Assembly (NCBI GenBank): GCA_018679315.1
Contig: JAHHLF010000164.1
Span: forward strand, 1 to 14,178
Length of the DNA stretch: 14,178 nucleotides
Reading direction: 5' to 3'
DNA from: Bacteroidia bacterium
GTDB taxonomy: Bacteria > Bacteroidota > Bacteroidia > Flavobacteriales > Flavobacteriaceae
Shown here: piece by piece, positions 1 to 7,466 of the stretch
Position numbering within the stretch: position 1 is the stretch's first letter
Layout: every line of letters starts with the position of its first letter
Made by a program: the position numbers and the translations under genes
The notes under the pieces: model-generated
The model's input: the letters and a program-made list of their open reading frames with translations, nothing else
Database searches by the model: none
What the model was told of the DNA's origin: nothing

Positions 1-1075
1 GTCTTATACCTGGTATAAATCCGCCGCTTCTCTTCAGATCATCTGCCATCTTATTCGTAGGCACGGTAACGGCTGTATAGAAATAGGTAAAAATGATGAT
101 CAGTACGGCGAATAGGATATTATACGCTAATCCGAAAATATCCTGAAATTGTACTTCCATCCATTGACCTACTGCTGTATTATTAAAGGTCCGACCCAAT
201 AAGCCTGGCGCAAACATAATGGCCTGAGCAAAGATGATCGGCATTACTCCTGACGCATTCAACTTTAGTGGAATGTATTGTCGGGAGCCCCCTATATTTC
301 TTTCGTATCCGCCAGAAGCTGTACGCCTGGCGTATTGTACAGGTATTCTGCGTGTAGCCATGACCAGTAAAACACTGGCTAGTATCACGACAAACCAAAG
401 TATGACCTCGATTAACATGAACATGAGTCCACCTGTATTATTTGTTGTTCTCGATATCCACTCCTGAACGAATGATTGCGGTAAGGTAGCAATGATCCCG
501 ATCATAATAAGCAGGGATATCCCGTTTCCGATTCCTTTATCTGTGATCTTCTCACCGAGCCACATGGCAAAAACACAGCCTGTAACAAGGATGATCACTG
601 CAGGGATTATAAAGTTCAATCCTTTCCCTAGTAAGAAGGCACTATCCGGTACACCCAAGGCTCCCAGAGAGTATAGATAAGCCGGCGCCTGAACGATACA
701 GATCGCAATGGTTAACCATCGTGTGATCTGGTTCTTAGTCCTTCTGCCACTCTCACCTTCCTTATCTAATTTCTGCAAATAAGGCACGGCAATCCCCATC
801 AGCTGCACAACAATTGAGGCAGAGATATAGGGCATGATCCCAAGTGCAAAAACTGAAGCATTGGCGAAAGCCCCTCCTGTAAATGCATTTAAAATACCTA
901 AAATACCTTGTTCGGTATTGGATGATAATTCAGCCAATTGAGATGTATCGATCCCGGGAAGAACAACTTGTGCTCCAAATCTATAGACTGTTAATAACCC
1001 AAGGGTTATCAGGATCCTGTTTCGCAGTTCCTCAATCTTCCAGATATTCGATATGACCTCAAAAAACTTTTTCAT
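1..1075 (-). CDS. secY: Protein translocase subunit SecY (3' end outside window)
   Basis: SecY is the channel-forming subunit of the SecYEG translocon in the inner membrane. Translating leftward from the ATG at 1075-1073 gives 358 uninterrupted codons starting MKKFFEVISNIWKIEELRNR. Visible landmarks: TM1 about residues 21-41; plug region and TM2 about 58-96, including FALGIMPYISASI; TM3 118-140; TM4 and TM5 152-198 joined by the conserved GEKITDKGIGNGIS loop; TM6 216-241 followed by the cytosolic TRRIPVQYARR loop that contacts ribosome and SecA; TM7 and TM8 up to about 340. Family members are roughly 440-450 aa, so TM9, TM10 and the C-terminal tail lie beyond the left edge. It follows rplO by 10 nt, as in spc-type operons, so membrane insertion capacity is made together with ribosomes. 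Identity is essentially certain; only the end is missing. Confidence 0.97.
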   Translation of the reverse strand, partial: MKKFFEVISNIWKIEELRNRILITLGLLTVYRFGAQVVLPGIDTSQLAELSSNTEQGILGILNAFTGGAFANASVFALGIMPYISASIVVQLMGIAVPYLQKLDKEGESGRRTKNQITRWLTIAICIVQAPAYLYSLGALGVPDSAFLLGKGLNFIIPAVIILVTGCVFAMWLGEKITDKGIGNGISLLIMIGIIATLPQSFVQEWISRTTNNTGGLMFMLIEVILWFVVILASVLLVMATRRIPVQYARRTASGGYERNIGGSRQYIPLKLNASGVMPIIFAQAIMFAPGLLGRTFNNTAVGQWMEVQFQDIFGLAYNILFAVLIIIFTYFYTAVTVPTNKMADDLKRSGGFIPGIR

Positions 1076-1085
1076 CTCTTGTGTT

Positions 1086-1538
1086 TTAGAGGCTATTAGC
1101 CTCACCGCCAGCGGCCTCAATGGCTGCTTTGGCGCTTGCTGTAAATTTGTGAACTGTTACTTTCAACGGCGCTTTTAATTCACCACGACCCATGATCTTC
1201 ACAAGGTCGTTGCGACCAGCCAACCGTAGTGCAACCAATTCTTCCAATCCAACAGTCTTTTTCACCTTCTTGGCATCTACCAGCTCTTGAAGGGTGTCCA
1301 GGTTAATTCCCCTGTACTCTTTCCGGTTAATATTGGTAAACCCAAATTTAGGTACACGGCGCTGCAAAGGCATTTGTCCGCCTTCAAAACCGATCTTCTT
1401 AGAGTATCCGGAACGGGACTTAGCTCCCTTGTGTCCTCGGGTGGCTGTTCCGCCTTTTCCAGAACCCTGTCCGCGACCTATTGTCTTACCTGCTTTATGA
1501 ACCGCACCTTTTGCGGGTTTTAAATTGCTTAGATCCAT
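1086..1538 (-). CDS. rplO: 50S ribosomal protein L15 (uL15)
   Basis: L15 is a late-assembling large-subunit protein whose extended N-terminal arm threads into 23S rRNA. The 150-aa product starts MDLSNLKPAKGAVHKAGKTI and has the Gly/Arg/Lys-rich arm GRGQGSGKGGTATRGHKG at about residues 22-39. This is followed by the GFEGGQMPLQRRVPKFGF signature (about 51-68) and a globular C-terminal domain. The length is normal for the family. It starts 5 nt after the rpmD stop and ends 10 nt before secY. There is no SD-like sequence before its ATG. The high Lys/Arg content of the arm fits rRNA binding. Confidence 0.98.
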   Translation of the reverse strand: MDLSNLKPAKGAVHKAGKTIGRGQGSGKGGTATRGHKGAKSRSGYSKKIGFEGGQMPLQRRVPKFGFTNINRKEYRGINLDTLQELVDAKKVKKTVGLEELVALRLAGRNDLVKIMGRGELKAPLKVTVHKFTASAKAAIEAAGGEANSL

Positions 1539-1543
1539 TTCGC

Positions 1544-1723
1544 TTATGCTTTCTCTGTTTCCACAAGATGTTTCACTTTGTCGATCATGCCCAAAATCGA
1601 AGGACTATCGTCATGTTCAACTACTTGTCCAATTCCTTTAAGACCAAGTGCCTTAAGCGTGAGCTTTTGATTTTGCGGACGCTTAATACTACTTCTAACC
1701 TGTGTAACTTTAATTTTTGCCAT
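1544..1723 (-). CDS. rpmD: 50S ribosomal protein L30 (uL30)
   Basis: L30 is a small single-domain protein of the 50S subunit near domain II of 23S rRNA. The frame from ATG 1723-1721 to TAA 1546-1544 encodes 59 aa: MAKIKVTQVRSS..., then RPQNQKLTLKALGLKGIGQ (about 15-33), then a C-terminal helix ending HLVETEKA. The pattern K-ALGL-(K/R)-GIG is the family hallmark, and 58-60 aa is the usual bacterial length. It lies 11 nt after rpsE and 5 nt before rplO, in the usual spc order. It is short enough to be missed by length-filtered gene calling, but the translation, start and context are all clear. Confidence 0.96.
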   Translation of the reverse strand: MAKIKVTQVRSSIKRPQNQKLTLKALGLKGIGQVVEHDDSPSILGMIDKVKHLVETEKA

Positions 1724-1734
1724 GACCCAATTTC

Positions 1735-2259
1735 TTAGCCCTTAAAAACTTTATCAACTGAAATACCTCTTTGTTGGGCAACGCGATTTGCATCACGGAG
1801 TTGCAACAAAGCATCGAACGTGGCCTTCACCACATTGTGCGGATTGGAAGACCCCTGGGATTTGGATAATACATCCTGTACCCCCACAGATTCCAATACG
1901 GCACGTACGGCACCGCCGGCGATCACTCCAGTACCATGTGAAGCAGGTTGAATGTAAACTCGGGCTCCGCCATATTTACCTTTTTGCTGATGCGGAAGTG
2001 TCCCTTTATTAAGCGGGATCCGGATCAGATTCTTTTTGGCGTCTTCAATAGCTTTGGCAATTGCCGTAGCTACTTCCTTAGATTTCCCAAGACCATGACC
2101 CACAACACCATTTTCATCTCCAACAACTACGATAGCTGAGAATCCAAATGCACGTCCACCTTTGGTAACCTTAGTAACCCGTTGAACACCTACCAGGCGA
2201 TCCTTTAATTCAAGGCCACCGGGTTTAACTGTTTCTACATTCTTATACTTTGCGTACAT
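1735..2259 (-). CDS. rpsE: 30S ribosomal protein S5 (uS5)
   Basis: S5 is a small-subunit protein at the mRNA entry side that contributes to decoding accuracy and mRNA unwinding. The 174-aa product has a flavobacterial-type N-terminus, MYAKYKNVETVKPGGLELKD. Next comes the double-stranded-RNA-binding-like N domain with VTKGGRAFGFSAIVVVGD and the loop GDENGVVGHGLGKSKEV (about 47-63). The C domain contains the GTGVIAGGAVRAVLESVGV signature. The N-domain loop is the region where spectinomycin-resistance changes arise in other bacteria, and it looks unaltered here. It starts 7 nt after the rplR stop and ends 11 nt before rpmD. Confidence 0.98.
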   Translation of the reverse strand: MYAKYKNVETVKPGGLELKDRLVGVQRVTKVTKGGRAFGFSAIVVVGDENGVVGHGLGKSKEVATAIAKAIEDAKKNLIRIPLNKGTLPHQQKGKYGGARVYIQPASHGTGVIAGGAVRAVLESVGVQDVLSKSQGSSNPHNVVKATFDALLQLRDANRVAQQRGISVDKVFKG

Positions 2260-2266
2260 ACTCTAA

Positions 2267-2623
2267 TTAAAATTTTAATCCGCCTTCCCGAGCCCCTTCT
2301 GCAAGAGACTTAACACGTCCATGATATAAATAACCGCCTCGGTCAAAAGCCACCTTTTCAATTCCGGCTTTTACTGCCTTCTCGGCAACTGCCTTACCTA
2401 CTTCCTTAGCGATATCCGACTTAGTGCCTTTGGCTTTACTGAATTCTTTATCCCTTGATGAAGCTGCTACAAGTGTTTTCCCTGTACGGTCATCGATCAA
2501 TTGGGCATAGATCTCTTTGTTGCTTCGAAAAACAGAAAACCTGGGTTTCTGAGCAGAACCCTGGGCGATCTTGCGAATGCGCCTGTGAATACGTTTTCTT
2601 CGTGCTACTTTAGATAATACCAT
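2267..2623 (-). CDS. rplR: 50S ribosomal protein L18 (uL18)
   Basis: L18 binds 5S rRNA together with L5 and helps install the central protuberance. The 118-aa product begins MVLSKVARRKRIHRRIRKIA, the basic N-terminal arm. It continues with KPRFSVFRSNKEIYAQLIDD (about 27-46), the core strand pair conserved in bacterial L18. The C-terminus has AFDRGGYLYHGRVKSLAEGAREGGLKF-type features, including the DRGGYLYHGRV motif. The length is typical. It lies 10 nt after rplF and 7 nt before rpsE. Confidence 0.98.
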   Translation of the reverse strand: MVLSKVARRKRIHRRIRKIAQGSAQKPRFSVFRSNKEIYAQLIDDRTGKTLVAASSRDKEFSKAKGTKSDIAKEVGKAVAEKAVKAGIEKVAFDRGGYLYHGRVKSLAEGAREGGLKF

Positions 2624-2633
2624 ATCTCAATTC

Positions 2634-3176
2634 TTATGCAGATTTACCTGCTTTTCTTCGTATTTGTTCCCCTACATATTTCACACCCTTTCCTTTATAA
2701 GGCTCAGGCTTGCGGAATGATCTGATCTTTGAAGCCACCTGACCCACCAACTGCTTGTCGTGGGAGGTGAGTTTAATAATAGGGTTCTTACCTTTTTCTG
2801 AGATCGTTTCGATCTTAACTTCTGTTGGTAATTCCAAGACGATGTTGTGAGAGAATCCCAAAGCCAGATCTAATTTCTGTCCTTGATTGGAGGCTCTGTA
2901 TCCAACACCGACCAATTCCAATTCTTTTGTCCATCCCTCAGAAACTCCGGCAACCATGTTAGCGATCAACGAACGATAAAGTCCGTGTTTTGCTTTATGT
3001 GTTTTAGAATCTGACGGTCGTGACACTTGTACCTCGCCATCTTCCACTTTCACGGTAACGTCCGAAAATTCTTGCCGAAGTTCCCCAAGCTTTCCTTTTA
3101 CAGTGATAAGGTTGTCCTGTATTTCTACAGTGGCACCTTCTGGGATCGCTATGGGATTATTACCTATTCTAGACAT
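2634..3176 (-). CDS. rplF: 50S ribosomal protein L6 (uL6)
   Basis: L6 sits near the GTPase-associated centre and sarcin-ricin loop region of the 50S subunit. The 180-aa product starts MSRIGNNPIAIPEGATVEI, the standard L6 N-terminus. It shows two tandem alpha/beta domains. The second holds ELVGVGYRASNQGQKLDLALGFSH (about 87-110) and the C-terminal RSFRKPEPYKGKGVKYVGE motif (about 153-171) that contacts rRNA. The length matches the family. It follows rpsH by 21 nt, one of the longer spacers in the spc part. That spacer is A-rich and I see no strong hairpin in it. Confidence 0.98.
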   Translation of the reverse strand: MSRIGNNPIAIPEGATVEIQDNLITVKGKLGELRQEFSDVTVKVEDGEVQVSRPSDSKTHKAKHGLYRSLIANMVAGVSEGWTKELELVGVGYRASNQGQKLDLALGFSHNIVLELPTEVKIETISEKGKNPIIKLTSHDKQLVGQVASKIRSFRKPEPYKGKGVKYVGEQIRRKAGKSA

Positions 3177-3197
3177 CTTTTTATCTTTTGTATGATC

Positions 3198-3596
3198 CTA
3201 ATAAACGTAACACAATACTTCTCCACCTACATTATCGCGCTGGGCTTGCTTACCCGTCATTACGCCATGTGATGTAGAGACTATGGCTACACCTAAGCCA
3301 TTCAATACACGTGGTAGCTCATCAGCACCTGAATACTTCCGCAGTCCGGGCTTACTGATACGTTCGATCTTCCTGATAACCGGTTCTTTGGTCTGTGGAT
3401 CGTATTTTAAAGCGATCTTGATATTCCCCTGAACCTTGTCGTCCTCGAATTTATAACTCAGGATAAAACCCTGGTCAAAGAGGATTTTGGTCATCTCACG
3501 TTTCAAATTGGACGCAGGAATGTCCACTACCCTGTGGCCTGCCATACTGGCATTCCGAACACGGGTTAAAAAATCTGCTATTGGATCTGTGTACAT
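3198..3596 (-). CDS. rpsH: 30S ribosomal protein S8 (uS8)
   Basis: S8 is a primary binder of 16S rRNA helix 21 in the central domain; in E. coli it is also the translational repressor of the spc operon. The 132-aa product starts MYTDPIADFLTRVRNASMAG. It has the two-domain S8 layout and ends with SHGVMTGKQAQRDNVGGEVLCYVY-type features: the STSHGVMTG motif plus the VGGEVLCYVY tail. The rRNA-contacting residues in the C-terminal half look intact. It lies 19 nt after rpsN and 21 nt before rplF. In E. coli S8 represses at the rplE start. No obvious S8-site mimic is visible near rplE here, where the rplX-rplE gap is only 2 nt. Confidence 0.98.
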   Translation of the reverse strand: MYTDPIADFLTRVRNASMAGHRVVDIPASNLKREMTKILFDQGFILSYKFEDDKVQGNIKIALKYDPQTKEPVIRKIERISKPGLRKYSGADELPRVLNGLGVAIVSTSHGVMTGKQAQRDNVGGEVLCYVY

Positions 3597-3615
3597 ACGC
3601 TAACTTTAAAATTGT

Positions 3616-3885
3616 TTACCAACTGGCTTTTCTCACACCTGGGATCAACCCTTGATTGGCCATTTCGCGAAACGTAACCCTGGAGATCCCAAAAGTTCTC
3701 ATATACCCTTTAGGTCTTCCGGTTAGTTTACAACGATTGTGCAGTCGTACCGGTGAAGCATTCCTCGGTAATTTTTGAAGTGCTTCATAATCTCCGGCTT
3801 CTTTAAGCGCTTTTCGCTTCTCCGCATATTTCGCAACCATCTTTGCCCGTTTTCTCTCCCGGGCCTTCATGGATTCCTTAGCCAT
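3616..3885 (-). CDS. rpsN: 30S ribosomal protein S14 (uS14), long zinc-free form
   Basis: S14 binds the head of the 30S subunit. The 89-aa product starts MAKESMKARERKRAKMVAKY and ends GISRVTFREMANQGLIPGVRKASW-style with GLIPGVRKASW. The central LHNRCKLTGRPKGYMRTFG motif has a single Cys, and no CxxC pairs are present. This is therefore the roughly 90-100 aa form that does not bind zinc, not the 61-aa four-cysteine paralogue. It starts 1 nt after the rplE TAG stop, so translational coupling to rplE is likely, and it ends 19 nt before rpsH. Confidence 0.98.
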   Translation of the reverse strand: MAKESMKARERKRAKMVAKYAEKRKALKEAGDYEALQKLPRNASPVRLHNRCKLTGRPKGYMRTFGISRVTFREMANQGLIPGVRKASW

Positions 3886-3886
3886 A

Positions 3887-4438
3887 CTAGTTTCGTTTAA
3901 ATGGTAATCCCAATTCAGCGAGAAGCGACTGGGCTTCTTTGTCTGTATTGGCGGATGTCACAAAAGTGATATCCATTCCGTTAATCCTGTTTATTTTATC
4001 AATATTGATCTCTGGGAAAATAATTTGCTCCGTTACCCCCAGGTTATAATTTCCACGTCCGTCAAACCCTGTGGATCTGATCCCTTGAAAATCACGAACC
4101 CTAGGCAACGCAGTGGTCACCAGTCGATCTAAAAATTCATACATCCGCTCACCGCGAAGGGTCACTTTTGCCCCAATGGGCATCCCTTTTCTCAATTTGA
4201 ATGCAGCGACGTCTTTCTTGGAGATCGTCGATACAGCCTTCTGTCCTGTGATGATCGATAATTCATCGACAGCATGGTCTATCAACTTCCTGTCTGATAC
4301 AGCATCGCCTACACCGCGACTTAGCACGATCTTTTCTAAACGCGGTACTTCCATCACGTTGTTATACCCGTACTCATCTCTCAAAGTCTGGATAATGCGC
4401 TCTCTGTATTCTTGCTTTAATCTAGGTATATATGCCAT
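3887..4438 (-). CDS. rplE: 50S ribosomal protein L5 (uL5)
   Basis: L5 is part of the 5S rRNA-L5-L18 particle in the central protuberance and touches P-site tRNA. The 183-aa product starts MAYIPRLKQEYRERIIQTLR. Family motifs present are MEVPRLEKIVLSRGVGDAV (about 30-48), ITGQKAVSTISKKDVAAFKLRKG-type features with TGQKAV and FKLRKGMPIG, and RVRDFQGIRSTGFDGRGNYN near the middle. Length is typical. It begins 2 nt after rplX and its TAG stop is 1 nt from the rpsN ATG, giving a tightly coupled rplX-rplE-rpsN block. Confidence 0.98.
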   Translation of the reverse strand: MAYIPRLKQEYRERIIQTLRDEYGYNNVMEVPRLEKIVLSRGVGDAVSDRKLIDHAVDELSIITGQKAVSTISKKDVAAFKLRKGMPIGAKVTLRGERMYEFLDRLVTTALPRVRDFQGIRSTGFDGRGNYNLGVTEQIIFPEINIDKINRINGMDITFVTSANTDKEAQSLLAELGLPFKRN

Positions 4439-4440
4439 GA

Positions 4441-4752
4441 CTAAATAACTTCATTTGATTTCTTGGACACCCTTACCTTCACATTGTCGCGAACCTCATA
4501 CCCAACACGAGTACTTTCTCCCGATTTTGAATCGATCAGGGAAAGATTCGAAATATGAATAGGCGCCTCTTTTTGCACAATGCCTCCTTGCGGATTCTTT
4601 GCGCTTGGCTTCTCGTGTTTAGACACCATATTAATGCCTTCTATAAGAGCCTTATTCTTTTGCTTGTCAACCTCGATCACTTTTCCTTCGGAGCCTTTAT
4701 GGTCTCCGGCAATGATGCGTACGGTATCTCCTGTTTTTATCTTTAGTTTCAT
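4441..4752 (-). CDS. rplX: 50S ribosomal protein L24 (uL24)
   Basis: L24 is an assembly-initiating large-subunit protein that binds the 5' part of 23S rRNA near the tunnel exit. The 103-aa product shows a KOW motif at the N-terminus, KIKTGDTVRIIAGDHKGSEG (about 4-23). It is followed by EGINMVSKHEKPSAKNPQGG (about 38-57), the conserved central loop, and IHISNLSLID. The length is normal. It starts 10 nt after rplN and ends 2 nt before the rplE start. Confidence 0.97.
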   Translation of the reverse strand: MKLKIKTGDTVRIIAGDHKGSEGKVIEVDKQKNKALIEGINMVSKHEKPSAKNPQGGIVQKEAPIHISNLSLIDSKSGESTRVGYEVRDNVKVRVSKKSNEVI

Positions 4753-4762
4753 CTATTTACTG

Positions 4763-5131
4763 TTATAGCACCTCTGGGGCTAATGAAACGATCTTCATGA
4801 ACTTTTTCTCACGCAACTCTCTTGCGACAGGTCCGAAAACCCGTGTTCCCCGCATTTCGCCCGCAGGATCCAACAATACACAAGCATTGTCATCAAATCG
4901 AATATAAGATCCGTCAGGTCTGCGCACTTCTTTGCGTGTCCTCACTACAACTGCAGTAGAGACTGTTCCCTTTTTGATCCCACTATTCGGGGTTGCTTCC
5001 TTAACCGTAACCACAATCTTATCGCCAATAGACGCATATCGCCTCTTGGTACCTCCAAGCACACGGATAGTTAATACTTCCTTTGCACCTGTATTATCGG
5101 CTACTTTAAGTTTTGATTCTTGTTGTACCAT
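4763..5131 (-). CDS. rplN: 50S ribosomal protein L14 (uL14)
   Basis: L14 lies at the subunit interface, forms inter-subunit bridges, and is the docking site for silencing factor RsfS in other bacteria. The 122-aa product starts MVQQESKLKVADNTGAKEVL. It contains KEATPNSGIKKGTVSTAVVV (about 44-63) and the signature RRPDGSYIRFDDNACVLLD (about 69-88), and ends MKIVSLAPEVL. The length matches the almost invariant 122 aa of bacterial L14. It begins 1 nt after the rpsQ stop and ends 10 nt before rplX. Confidence 0.98.
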   Translation of the reverse strand: MVQQESKLKVADNTGAKEVLTIRVLGGTKRRYASIGDKIVVTVKEATPNSGIKKGTVSTAVVVRTRKEVRRPDGSYIRFDDNACVLLDPAGEMRGTRVFGPVARELREKKFMKIVSLAPEVL

Positions 5132-5132
5132 C

Positions 5133-5390
5133 TTATTTCGCTCTTTCTAAGATTTCAACCAAACGCCAGCATTTCGTTCTACTGAGCGGTCTGGTTTCCA
5201 TGATCTTTACGGTATCGCCAATTTTACAGTCATTGGTTTCATCATGTGCCACATATTTCTTTGTGCGCAAGACGAACTTTCCGTACATGGGGTGCTTAAC
5301 TCGTTTCACTTCAGCTACAACAATGGACTTTTCCATTCTGTTGCTGGTGACAACGCCTACACGTTCTTTTCTCAAATTTCTTTTTTCCAT
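5133..5390 (-). CDS. rpsQ: 30S ribosomal protein S17 (uS17)
   Basis: S17 is an OB-fold primary binder of the 16S rRNA 5' domain. The 85-aa product starts MEKRNLRKERVGVVTSNRME. Family motifs are GVVTSNRMEKSIVV, KRVKHPMYGKFV (about 29-40) and the signature GDTVKIMETRPLSRTKCWRL (about 58-77). The length is typical. It lies 13 nt after rpmC and only 1 nt before rplN, so ribosomes may re-initiate directly from one to the next. Confidence 0.98.
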   Translation of the reverse strand: MEKRNLRKERVGVVTSNRMEKSIVVAEVKRVKHPMYGKFVLRTKKYVAHDETNDCKIGDTVKIMETRPLSRTKCWRLVEILERAK

Positions 5391-5403
5391 AAACCAGAAA
5401 CTG

Positions 5404-5595
5404 TTATTGGTTCTCCCTTTTCGTTAATTCTGTTGCCAATCGGGCCAAGGTCTTTCTCGCCTTCCTGATCTGAAGCGGATTCTCAAGCGGGGTCACCGAA
5501 TGTGCCATTTTAAGATCTGCATGCTGCTTCTTAAAATCGACCATTTTTTCCTTGATTTCCTCTACGGACATTTCGTTGATCTCTGACTGTTTCAT
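5404..5595 (-). CDS. rpmC: 50S ribosomal protein L29 (uL29)
   Basis: L29 is a small helical-hairpin protein next to L23 at the tunnel exit. I start it at the ATG 5595-5593, giving 63 aa: MKQSEINEMSVEEIKEKMVD..., then QHADLKMAHSVTPLENPLQI (the turn, with the family's N-P-L-x-IRKARK pattern), then an Arg/Lys-rich second helix RKTLARLATELTKREN. A GTG codon sits directly before the ATG at 5598-5596. MKQSEI is the usual Bacteroidetes L29 start, so the ATG is preferred. The gene is 12 nt after rplP and 13 nt before rpsQ. Confidence 0.96.
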   Translation of the reverse strand: MKQSEINEMSVEEIKEKMVDFKKQHADLKMAHSVTPLENPLQIRKARKTLARLATELTKRENQ

Positions 5596-5607
5596 CACTT
5601 CTACTTA

Positions 5608-6030
5608 TTATTGCGCCTCGTAATCTCTGGCCACTATAAATTTTGTTTTTACCGGCAGTTTCTGAGCCGCCAGACGCAATGCTTCCTTAGCAACGTCTAT
5701 TGGTACTCCGGCAACTTCAAACATGATCCTGCCAGGCTTTACTACAGCAACGAAATATTCCGGTGCCCCTTTTCCCTTACCCATACGAACCTCGAGAGGC
5801 TTCTTAGTGATAGGCTTATCCGGGAAGATTTTGATCCACAGCTGACCTTGCCTCTTCATATATCGAGTTGCTGCAACACGAGCTGCTTCGATCTGTCTGG
5901 AAGTAATAAAGTTCGAATCCAAAGACTTGATCCCGAACATTCCATTGGAAAGTTGATGTCCGCGACCTGCATTGCCTTTCATTCGGCCCTTTTGCTGTTT
6001 TCTAAATTTTGTGCGTTTCGGTTGTAACAT
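5608..6030 (-). CDS. rplP: 50S ribosomal protein L16 (uL16)
   Basis: L16 organises the A-site finger and peptidyl-transferase region of the 50S subunit. The 140-aa product starts MLQPKRTKFRKQQKGRMKGN. It has the signature KIFPDKPITKKPLEVRMGKG (about 67-86), then GKGAPEYFVAVVKPGRIMFE. The Arg in VKPGR corresponds by position to the Arg that is hydroxylated in some proteobacteria; the residue is conserved, but whether it is modified here is unknown. It lies 20 nt after rpsC and 12 nt before rpmC. Confidence 0.98.
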   Translation of the reverse strand: MLQPKRTKFRKQQKGRMKGNAGRGHQLSNGMFGIKSLDSNFITSRQIEAARVAATRYMKRQGQLWIKIFPDKPITKKPLEVRMGKGKGAPEYFVAVVKPGRIMFEVAGVPIDVAKEALRLAAQKLPVKTKFIVARDYEAQ

Positions 6031-6050
6031 GAGTATACCCGATTTACCAA

Positions 6051-6761
6051 TTATTTCCTACGGCGCTTCTTCGAGCCGTCTTGCTTTCCTTTTCCTTGTC
6101 CTTTAGACAATCCCACTAGTGGAGAGAGTTCCCTCTTTCCATATACTTCGCCTTTCATGATCCAAACTTTGATCCCCAAACGGCCGTAGGTCGTATGGGC
6201 TTCATGCAAGGCATAATCAATATCAGCTCTGAAGGTAGATAATGGGATCCTACCATCCTTATAAGATTCTGAACGCGCCATTTCTGCACCGTTCAATCGT
6301 CCTGATATTTGTATTTTAATTCCTTCGGCATTCATTCGCATTGCTGCGGCGATCGCCATCTTGATGGCACGTCTGAAGGAGATCCTGTTCTCGATCTGAC
6401 GCGCGACACTGGCAGCAACCAAATTGGCATCTACCTCAGGTCTTTTGATCTCATGGATATTGATCTGAACTTCTTTGTTCGTGATCTTTTTTAATTCCTC
6501 CTTGAGTTTATCAACTTCCTGTCCGCCTTTACCAATAATGATTCCCGGACGGGCAGTTGTAATAGTTATCGTGATCAATTTCAGCGTACGCTCAATGATC
6601 ACCCTGGAAACACTGGCCTTAGCCAAACGCGCATGGATGTACTTTCGGATCTTGTCGTCTTCGGCAAGCTTGTCTCCGTAGTCATTACCACCATACCAGT
6701 TAGATTCCCATCCGCGGATGATCCCTAATCGATTACCAATTGGATTCGTTTTCTGTCCCAT
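6051..6761 (-). CDS. rpsC: 30S ribosomal protein S3 (uS3)
   Basis: S3 lines the mRNA entry tunnel and takes part in the ribosomal helicase activity. The 236-aa product starts MGQKTNPIGNRLGIIRGWES. A type II KH domain occupies about residues 38-106, with the GxxG loop IIIGKGGQEV at about 75-84. The C-terminal domain carries GRLNGAEMARSESYKDGRIP and YGRLGIKVWIMKGEVYGKRE. The end is a basic tail rich in Lys, Gly and Arg (KGQGKGKQDGSKKRRRK), as is common in Bacteroidetes S3. It starts 4 nt after rplV and leaves a 20-nt spacer before rplP. Confidence 0.98.
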   Translation of the reverse strand: MGQKTNPIGNRLGIIRGWESNWYGGNDYGDKLAEDDKIRKYIHARLAKASVSRVIIERTLKLITITITTARPGIIIGKGGQEVDKLKEELKKITNKEVQINIHEIKRPEVDANLVAASVARQIENRISFRRAIKMAIAAAMRMNAEGIKIQISGRLNGAEMARSESYKDGRIPLSTFRADIDYALHEAHTTYGRLGIKVWIMKGEVYGKRELSPLVGLSKGQGKGKQDGSKKRRRK

Positions 6762-6765
6762 TCAA

Positions 6766-7170
6766 TTAACTTTCTGCGTTTCTGGATCCCAATACCAAGG
6801 TTACATGGTTGGATCTCTTTCGTATTCTGTGCGCCCTACCTTGTGGTGCAGGTCGTAATCTTTTTAACATGCGGCCGCTATCCACAGTGATCTCCTGTAC
6901 AAAGAGATCGGCATCTTCAATATTTGCTTCCTCATTTTTCGCTTGCCAATTGGCAATTGCGGACAACAATAATTTTTCTAGTCGGCGCGAAGCTTCTTTA
7001 GGATTGAACCGCAAAATGGCCAAGGCTTGTTCTATGCCTTCGCCTCGTACAAGATCTGCCACTATCCTCATTTTACGAGGGGAAGTCGGACAATTGTTCA
7101 ACTTCGCAAAAGCGATCTTCTTGCGATCTTCCTTTAACCGTTCGGCCATTTGTTTTTTTCTAACTCCCAT
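6766..7170 (-). CDS. rplV: 50S ribosomal protein L22 (uL22)
   Basis: L22 contacts all domains of 23S rRNA and its beta-hairpin lines the nascent-peptide tunnel. The 134-aa product starts MGVRKKQMAERLKEDRKKIA, an N-terminal extension usual in Flavobacteriia. It then has FAKLNNCPTSPRKMRIVADL and RRLEKLLLSAIANWQAKNEE. The tunnel hairpin is MLKRLRPAPQGRAHRIRKRS (about 102-121); no insertion or deletion of the kind linked to macrolide resistance is apparent. An internal Met at residue 8 is a possible alternative start, but the MGVRK form matches relatives. Gaps are 6 nt to rpsS and 4 nt to rpsC. Confidence 0.97.
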   Translation of the reverse strand: MGVRKKQMAERLKEDRKKIAFAKLNNCPTSPRKMRIVADLVRGEGIEQALAILRFNPKEASRRLEKLLLSAIANWQAKNEEANIEDADLFVQEITVDSGRMLKRLRPAPQGRAHRIRKRSNHVTLVLGSRNAES

Positions 7171-7176
7171 AGCCTA

Positions 7177-7455
7177 TTACCTGATACCTTTATTCTTTGC
7201 ACCGGCGTGTCCCCGGAAGGACCGTGTTGGTGAAAATTCTCCCAGTTTATGTCCTACCATGTTCTCGGTAACATATACCGGAACGAATTGACGGCCATTA
7301 TGGACTGCAATGGTCTGACCGACAAAATCCGGAGTGATCATTGAGGCGCGAGACCAGGTCTTAATGACTGTCTTCTTCCCCGACTCCACATTCTGGGCGA
7401 TCTTCTTCTCCAGGCTATAATGTACGTATGGTCCTTTTTTTAATGAACGTGCCAT
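7177..7455 (-). CDS. rpsS: 30S ribosomal protein S19 (uS19)
   Basis: S19 sits in the 30S head and forms a complex with S13 that contacts the 50S subunit. The 92-aa product starts MARSLKKGPYVHYSLEKKIA. It carries the conserved KTWSRASMITPDFVGQTIAV (about 33-52), HNGRQFVPVYVTENMVGHKL and the C-terminal GEFSPTRSFRGHAG. The length is exactly in the family range. It lies 11 nt after rplB and 6 nt before rplV, the order of the S10 operon. Confidence 0.98.
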   Translation of the reverse strand: MARSLKKGPYVHYSLEKKIAQNVESGKKTVIKTWSRASMITPDFVGQTIAVHNGRQFVPVYVTENMVGHKLGEFSPTRSFRGHAGAKNKGIR

Positions 7456-7466
7456 CTATAGTGCTT

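Noticed and set aside
183..467. Open frames on both strands inside the left edge
   Set aside because: Both lie within secY, whose own frame is open from 1075 to the window edge and gives a clear SecY protein.
1481..1738. 85-aa plus-strand open frame over rpmD
   Set aside because: Antisense to rpmD, whose translation is a clear L30; no independent support.
5596..5598. GTG start for rpmC one codon upstream
   Set aside because: The adjacent ATG gives the usual MKQSEI start; GTG is less likely and would change only one residue.
5611..6027. 138-aa plus-strand open frame over rplP
   Set aside because: Antisense shadow of the L16 gene: exact overlap with a conserved gene, no family resemblance, Cys/Ser/Phe-rich composition typical of antisense frames.
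6809..7291. 160-aa plus-strand open frame over rplV and rpsS
   Set aside because: Antisense to two certain ribosomal protein genes, with no recognisable domain or promoter.
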